Source: JAHBWI01 sp035715525
Lineage (GTDB): Bacteria; Nitrospirota; Nitrospiria; Nitrospirales; Nitrospiraceae
Assembly (NCBI GenBank): GCA_035715525.1
Contig: DASTLA010000281.1
Coordinates: 1 to 9,571 of the forward strand
Direction: 5' to 3'
DNA length: 9,571 nucleotides
Shown here: positions 6,876-9,571 of the stretch, in pieces
How positions within the stretch are numbered: position 1 is the first letter of the stretch
Layout of the letters: every line of letters starts with the position of its first letter
Program-made: the position numbers and the translations under genes
The notes under the pieces: generated by a model
Databases searched by the model: none
What the model was told of the DNA's origin: nothing
The model's input: only the letters and a program-made list of their open reading frames with translations

Positions 6876-7463
6876 ATGGGCAAGGAAAATCATAACCGCA
6901 GGGAGCCGCGCCGCCGCCGCTTCGATGAGACCAGCTCCAGCCAGGAGTATACTGAACCGGACTTCTTCCAGCGCCCGATGTCCTCGCCGGCCTTGGACGC
7001 CGAAGTAAAGTGGTTCAACGCGGCCAAAGGGTTCGGTTTTGTCAAGCTGGCCGACGGCTCAGAAGCCTTTCTGCACATTCGTGCACTGGAGAGCGCGGGA
7101 CACACGGATGTTGTGGAGGGAACAATTCTGAAGGTCCGTGTCGAACAGGGCCATAAGGGCAAGCAGGTCACGGAAGTCGTCGACGTTGTCCAAACGACAG
7201 CCCCGAGCTTTGTAAGTCGGCCCGAGCGCTCAGGCGTCGGCGGCGGAAGCGAAGGACAGGAAGCAGCGGGGATCGTGAAATGGTTCGACCCTGGTAAGGG
7301 CTTCGGCTTCATCAGCGTTGAGGGCGCGCATAAGGATGTTTTCGTCCACGTCTCGGCTTTGAACCGCTCCGGCCTCGACAGGCTAGAGGAGGGGCAGAGC
7401 GTCCTGGTGAGGTACTGCCAAGGCCAGAAGGGACTGGAGGCTCTAACTGTCAGCCGCAAGTAG
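6876..7463 (+). CDS. Double cold-shock-domain protein
   Basis: The 195-residue product has two cold-shock domains. Domain 1 spans about residues 42-106, with RNP1-like KGFGFV (51-56) and RNP2-like AFLHI (64-68). Domain 2 spans about 131-194, with KGFGFI (141-146) and VFVHV (155-159). They are joined by a Ser/Gly/Pro-rich linker, and a basic, disordered-looking N-terminal tail (REPRRRRF) precedes them. Such OB-fold proteins bind single-stranded RNA or DNA and act as RNA chaperones or transcription antiterminators. Two-domain versions with this kind of tail are common in alphaproteobacteria. Domain 1 has FLHI where FVHV is typical and FNAAKGFGFV as the RNP1 context, so both domains look functional. 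The start ATG has only a weak GAG (6872-6874) as ribosome site. The 262 bases upstream hold no gene and may include a long mRNA leader, as in other cold-shock genes, but no specific element was identified. Confidence 0.93.
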   Translation: MGKENHNRREPRRRRFDETSSSQEYTEPDFFQRPMSSPALDAEVKWFNAAKGFGFVKLADGSEAFLHIRALESAGHTDVVEGTILKVRVEQGHKGKQVTEVVDVVQTTAPSFVSRPERSGVGGGSEGQEAAGIVKWFDPGKGFGFISVEGAHKDVFVHVSALNRSGLDRLEEGQSVLVRYCQGQKGLEALTVSRK

Positions 7464-7569
7464 TCTGTTCCAATAGACGACTCCCGGTTGGTGGAGTGGC
7501 AGAGGCCGACGGTATTTGCGCCCTACATTAAGTTGATGACGCGTGATTGCTCCTGCACCAATTCCAGAT

Positions 7570-8178
7570 TTACCGACGGGGTATATCGTTGTTCGATTTC
7601 GTTGATTGATAGATCATCGATAGTTTATTGTAAGCCGATATGATCAAATCTGAGCGATTATGGAGGCTGTCTCTGCCTTTTCCTTGTGGAAGAAGATTGA
7701 TTTCGTTGCGAATAGAGTAACTGGACCAGTAGGCGTTTTTCGAACTGTAGCCGCCGGGGTCAACCGCAAACACTTCCTTTAAGATTTCCAGATCGTGCGG
7801 GATCGCAAAGGCGTCCCGGGAGTCCTGATGGCTGAAGAAGTAGTAGAAATTGTCGAACCCAGCCCACGTAATTGCGGACAAGCACATGGAGCAGGGTTCG
7901 TGGGTCGATAAAAATATGAGATCCTTCGTCGCTCTCGAGCCACTTGGCGCCTGTTCGTAAAAGCGCTTCAACGTATGGATCTCACCATGCCAAAGCGGGT
8001 TTTCGGTTTCATTGTTGGTCTCCGCCAGGACCAGCGACAAATCGGACTTTCGCAGGAGCGCGGCACCGAAAATCTTGTTGCCCTTGGCGACGCCTTCTTC
8101 CGTTTTCGGAAGGATGTCGTATTCAAGTACGTCAAGGATACGATCAAAGAACGACGCGGTATGGCGTGTCACTTCCAT
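7570..8178 (-). CDS. Zinc-dependent nucleoside/nucleotide deaminase superfamily protein
   Basis: The 202-residue product has the cytidine/deoxycytidylate deaminase zinc signature: HGEIHTL with H64 and catalytic E66, and THEPCSMCLSAITWAGF with C96 and C99. Such enzymes replace the amino group of a cytosine, adenine or guanine ring with a carbonyl oxygen by a zinc-activated water. The tail after the core (DLEILKEVFAVDPGGY onward, about 60 residues) is longer than in tRNA adenosine deaminase TadA or guanine deaminase, and I cannot assign a substrate. ATG 8178 is chosen because TAGGAG, which includes the stop of the upstream gene, lies 7 bases before it. The gene is therefore the next cistron after the formaldehyde dehydrogenase, 10 bases apart. 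Base use differs: 24 and 25 G+C per 60 bases at 7621-7680 and 7681-7740, against 41 per 60 at 8761-8820. This suggests acquisition by transfer. Confidence 0.85.
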   Translation of the reverse strand: MEVTRHTASFFDRILDVLEYDILPKTEEGVAKGNKIFGAALLRKSDLSLVLAETNNETENPLWHGEIHTLKRFYEQAPSGSRATKDLIFLSTHEPCSMCLSAITWAGFDNFYYFFSHQDSRDAFAIPHDLEILKEVFAVDPGGYSSKNAYWSSYSIRNEINLLPQGKGRDSLHNRSDLIISAYNKLSMIYQSTKSNNDIPRR

Positions 8179-8188
8179 ATCGATGCTC

Positions 8189-9316
<1,128 letters not shown>

Positions 9317-9335
9317 CGTTCGATCCCCTCGTCTT

Positions 9336-9571
9336 TTAATCTTTCCCTACGACACTTTCGACCCGGCGTTCGAAGGCGGCTGCATTGACGCCAATCGGCT
9401 TATCGCTGCGCGTCCAACTCTCGACATCCGAATCGATAGGACCCAAGCTGCAGGCGATTTCCAATGCGTCGACCAGCGCCTCTGGACCTTCTGCGGTAAC
9501 AGTCACGCTATTGGTATTATGCGCTTCTATCCAACCCCTGAGGCTGAGCCGGTTGGCGCGGCGGACGACGA
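9336..9571 (-). CDS. Acylphosphatase-like protein, C-terminal part (5' end outside window)
   Basis: The minus strand is open from the window edge to TAA at 9338-9336, giving the last 77 residues. The beginning, RRANRLSLRGWIEAHN, followed by SVTVTAEGPEALVDALEIAC and then GP...V, follows the order of acylphosphatase (A..LGL.GWVRN..DGSVE....G...AV..L...C..GP). Acylphosphatases hydrolyse acyl phosphates such as acetyl phosphate and carbamoyl phosphate. The catalytic asparagine in GWVRN appears replaced by alanine (GWIEA) and the DG turn is lost, so activity is doubtful. The N-terminal arginine and loop are not visible here. A tail of about 25 residues (RSDKPIGVNAAAFERRVESVVGKD) extends past the usual end. 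It is the cistron before the formaldehyde dehydrogenase. The assignment rests on pattern recall, with moderate certainty. Confidence 0.55.
   Translation of the reverse strand, partial: VVRRANRLSLRGWIEAHNTNSVTVTAEGPEALVDALEIACSLGPIDSDVESWTRSDKPIGVNAAAFERRVESVVGKD

Noticed and set aside
6890..7459. A 189-codon minus-strand open frame opposite the cold-shock gene
   Set aside because: Its composition (Ser/Thr/Pro-rich) is typical of an antisense shadow, and the plus strand carries two intact cold-shock domains.
7463..7497. Small inverted repeats after the cold-shock gene (GTCTGTT/AATAGAC and ACTCC/GGAGT) as a terminator
   Set aside because: Stems are short, one has only a two-base loop and a wobble pair, and no T-run follows.

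Overview
The window looks like a chromosomal stretch from a GC-rich alphaproteobacterium, most likely a member of the Rhizobiales. Pointers are a two-domain cold-shock protein with a basic N-terminal tail, a membrane-anchored SNase-like nuclease resembling rhizobial ExoI-type proteins, and a glutathione-dependent formaldehyde dehydrogenase. This placement is inference from protein flavour; no rRNA, tRNA, IS element, CRISPR array or att site was seen.

Left part (1-1451): a cupin oxygenase of the 2,4'-dihydroxyacetophenone dioxygenase type (minus strand, C-terminus cut by the window edge) is divergent from an IclR-family regulator. The 173-base gap between them carries two overlapping palindromes that are good candidates for regulator binding sites.

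Middle (1452-4075): a gene-poor strip holds a badly frameshifted relic gene (minus strand, 1572-1978). It is followed by a complete type II toxin-antitoxin/persistence locus, hipB-hipA. Upstream of hipB lie four operators whose centres are spaced exactly 27 bp apart, with a sigma70-type promoter (-35 TTGCGT, -10 TATAAT) embedded in the last two. hipB and hipA are one base apart, and a hairpin-plus-T-rich terminator candidate follows hipA.

Right part (4122-9571): three plus-strand genes stand apart from each other: an SNase-like nuclease, an M29-family aminopeptidase and a double cold-shock-domain protein. They converge on a minus-strand operon that reads, in transcription order, acylphosphatase-like gene (N-terminus outside the window), class III alcohol dehydrogenase/S-(hydroxymethyl)glutathione dehydrogenase, and a zinc nucleoside/nucleotide deaminase-family gene of visibly lower GC.

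No wholly new multi-gene system is evident. The most interesting items are the strictly periodic HipB operator array, the dead gene beside the hipBA module, the low-GC deaminase placed as the last cistron of a formaldehyde-detoxification operon, and an acylphosphatase-like protein that seems to lack the catalytic asparagine.
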